Notes under the pieces: generated by a model
The model's input: only the letters and a program-made list of their open reading frames with translations
Told to the model about the DNA's origin: nothing
Databases searched by the model: none
Made by a program: the position numbers and the translations under genes
Origin: Desulfuromusa sp.
GTDB lineage: Bacteria > Desulfobacterota > Desulfuromonadia > Desulfuromonadales > Geopsychrobacteraceae
DNA length: 64,000 bases
Assembly: GCA_016744595.1 (NCBI GenBank)
Contig: JADGEB010000008.1
Span: 1-64,000 of the forward strand
Direction: 5' to 3'
Shown here: in pieces, positions 63,631-64,000 of the stretch
How the letters are laid out: each line of letters begins with the position of its first letter
How positions within the stretch are numbered: the stretch's first letter is position 1

Positions 63631-64000
63631 ATGCTTGATATTACACAAATAAAATCGGAGCTAGCCAAATACCAACCACGACCACTGAAGCAAGGATCCG
63701 CCCGACATGCAGCTGTTGCCATGCTGTTACGTAACAATGGCCAAGAAACAGAAGTCCTGCTGATCCGCCGAGCTGAGCACGACAAAGACCCTTGGTCTGG
63801 TGATTTAGGCTTTCCCGGTGGCCGAATTGAAGATCAGGATTCAAGTCCACGCGCTGCTGCAGAACGAGAGACTTGGGAAGAAATCGGTTTTCGTCTAAAC
63901 AATGAAAATTATCTTGGGCAAAGCGATGACCTTACAGGAGCCTATTTGTCAGTTCATATCTCCTGCTTTATTTATCAGGTCGACAGCGATACACAATTCA
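63631..64000 (+). CDS. Nudix hydrolase (CoA pyrophosphatase-like), 3' part outside window
   Basis: About 123 N-terminal residues are visible. The Nudix region GFPGGRIEDQDSSPRAAAE and RETWEEIGF has the spacing of NudL-type CoA pyrophosphatases. The typical UPF0035 HxGQ part is missing: DPWSGDLGFPGG is seen instead. It begins 20 bases after efpL. Cut by the right edge. Confidence 0.88.
   Translation, partial: MLDITQIKSELAKYQPRPLKQGSARHAAVAMLLRNNGQETEVLLIRRAEHDKDPWSGDLGFPGGRIEDQDSSPRAAAERETWEEIGFRLNNENYLGQSDDLTGAYLSVHISCFIYQVDSDTQF

Noticed and set aside
1-64000. CRISPR array, tRNA or rRNA genes
   Set aside because: No regularly spaced repeats, no cloverleaf-type T-arm patterns and no rRNA-like stretches were noticed by reading; a dedicated scan (tRNAscan/CRISPR finder) could still find a missed tRNA.

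Overview
The window looks like chromosome from a free-living, Gram-negative, anaerobic or microaerobic bacterium, most likely of the Desulfuromonadales/Geobacterales type. The reasons are sigma-54 regulators paired with periplasmic-sensing histidine kinases, a bacteriohemerythrin, a corrinoid uptake operon behind a B12 riboswitch, a NapH-like polyferredoxin, an iron-sulfur flavoprotein and a TAXI-type solute-binding protein. GC content by eye is in the mid-40s percent. The taxon is inferred from gene content only. I saw no rRNA genes, tRNA genes, CRISPR arrays, prophage or intact transposon.

Layout. 1-8.6 kb (minus strand): a truncated NtrC-type regulator with its kinase, asnS, then a solute-binding protein / multi-PAS kinase / hemerythrin operon. 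8.7-11.2 kb: prfC and a lipid A acyltransferase-like gene. 11.3-14.7 kb: upp-uraA, a decayed IS110-type transposase and a periplasmic rhodanese. 14.7-17.6 kb: an extended cystathionine gamma-synthase-like enzyme with a DUF1015 protein. 17.7-23.1 kb: promoter, cobalamin riboswitch and btuB-F-C-D. 23.2-27.5 kb: a general amino-acid ABC importer (aapJQMP type). 27.5-31.1 kb: a TAXI protein, a GGDEF regulator, and a DUF302 / UPF0251 / mini-asparaginase operon with an operator-like palindrome overlapping its -10 box. 31.4-36.3 kb: a complete livKHMGF importer.

36.4-49.3 kb holds mostly single metabolic genes: a spermidine synthase-like methyltransferase, a TlpA-like protein with CxxCH and FMN_bind-like motifs, a thioesterase, an SDR, a flavoprotein, a GDPD homologue lacking its HD motif, a polyferredoxin, an aminotransferase, SelO, YchJ and a DHH phosphoesterase. 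48.3-50.2 kb is an argP-argO type regulator/exporter pair with an unlisted 52-residue membrane protein between them. 50.2-57.6 kb contains an HI0933-type flavoprotein, GNAT, ArsC, YbaN, AMP nucleosidase, YheU, GIY-YIG, VF530, RNase HI, DUF1460 and RhlE. 57.6-64 kb contains greB, arfB, a GIDE/EF-hand membrane protein with LemA, a J-domain protein, a PaaI-type thioesterase, an EfpL-like elongation factor and a truncated Nudix gene.

The main theme is amino-acid and corrinoid uptake (two complete amino-acid ABC systems, BtuBFCD, ArgO) together with translation quality control (PrfC, ArfB, EfpL, GreB, AsnS). The points most worth a second look are the DUF302/UPF0251/asparaginase operon, the TlpA-CxxCH-FMN_bind-like protein, the GIDE/EF-hand plus LemA pair, the fungal-Str2-like PLP enzyme, the corrinoid ATPase with a second P-loop-like motif, and the IS110 remnant with a possible bridge-RNA region.
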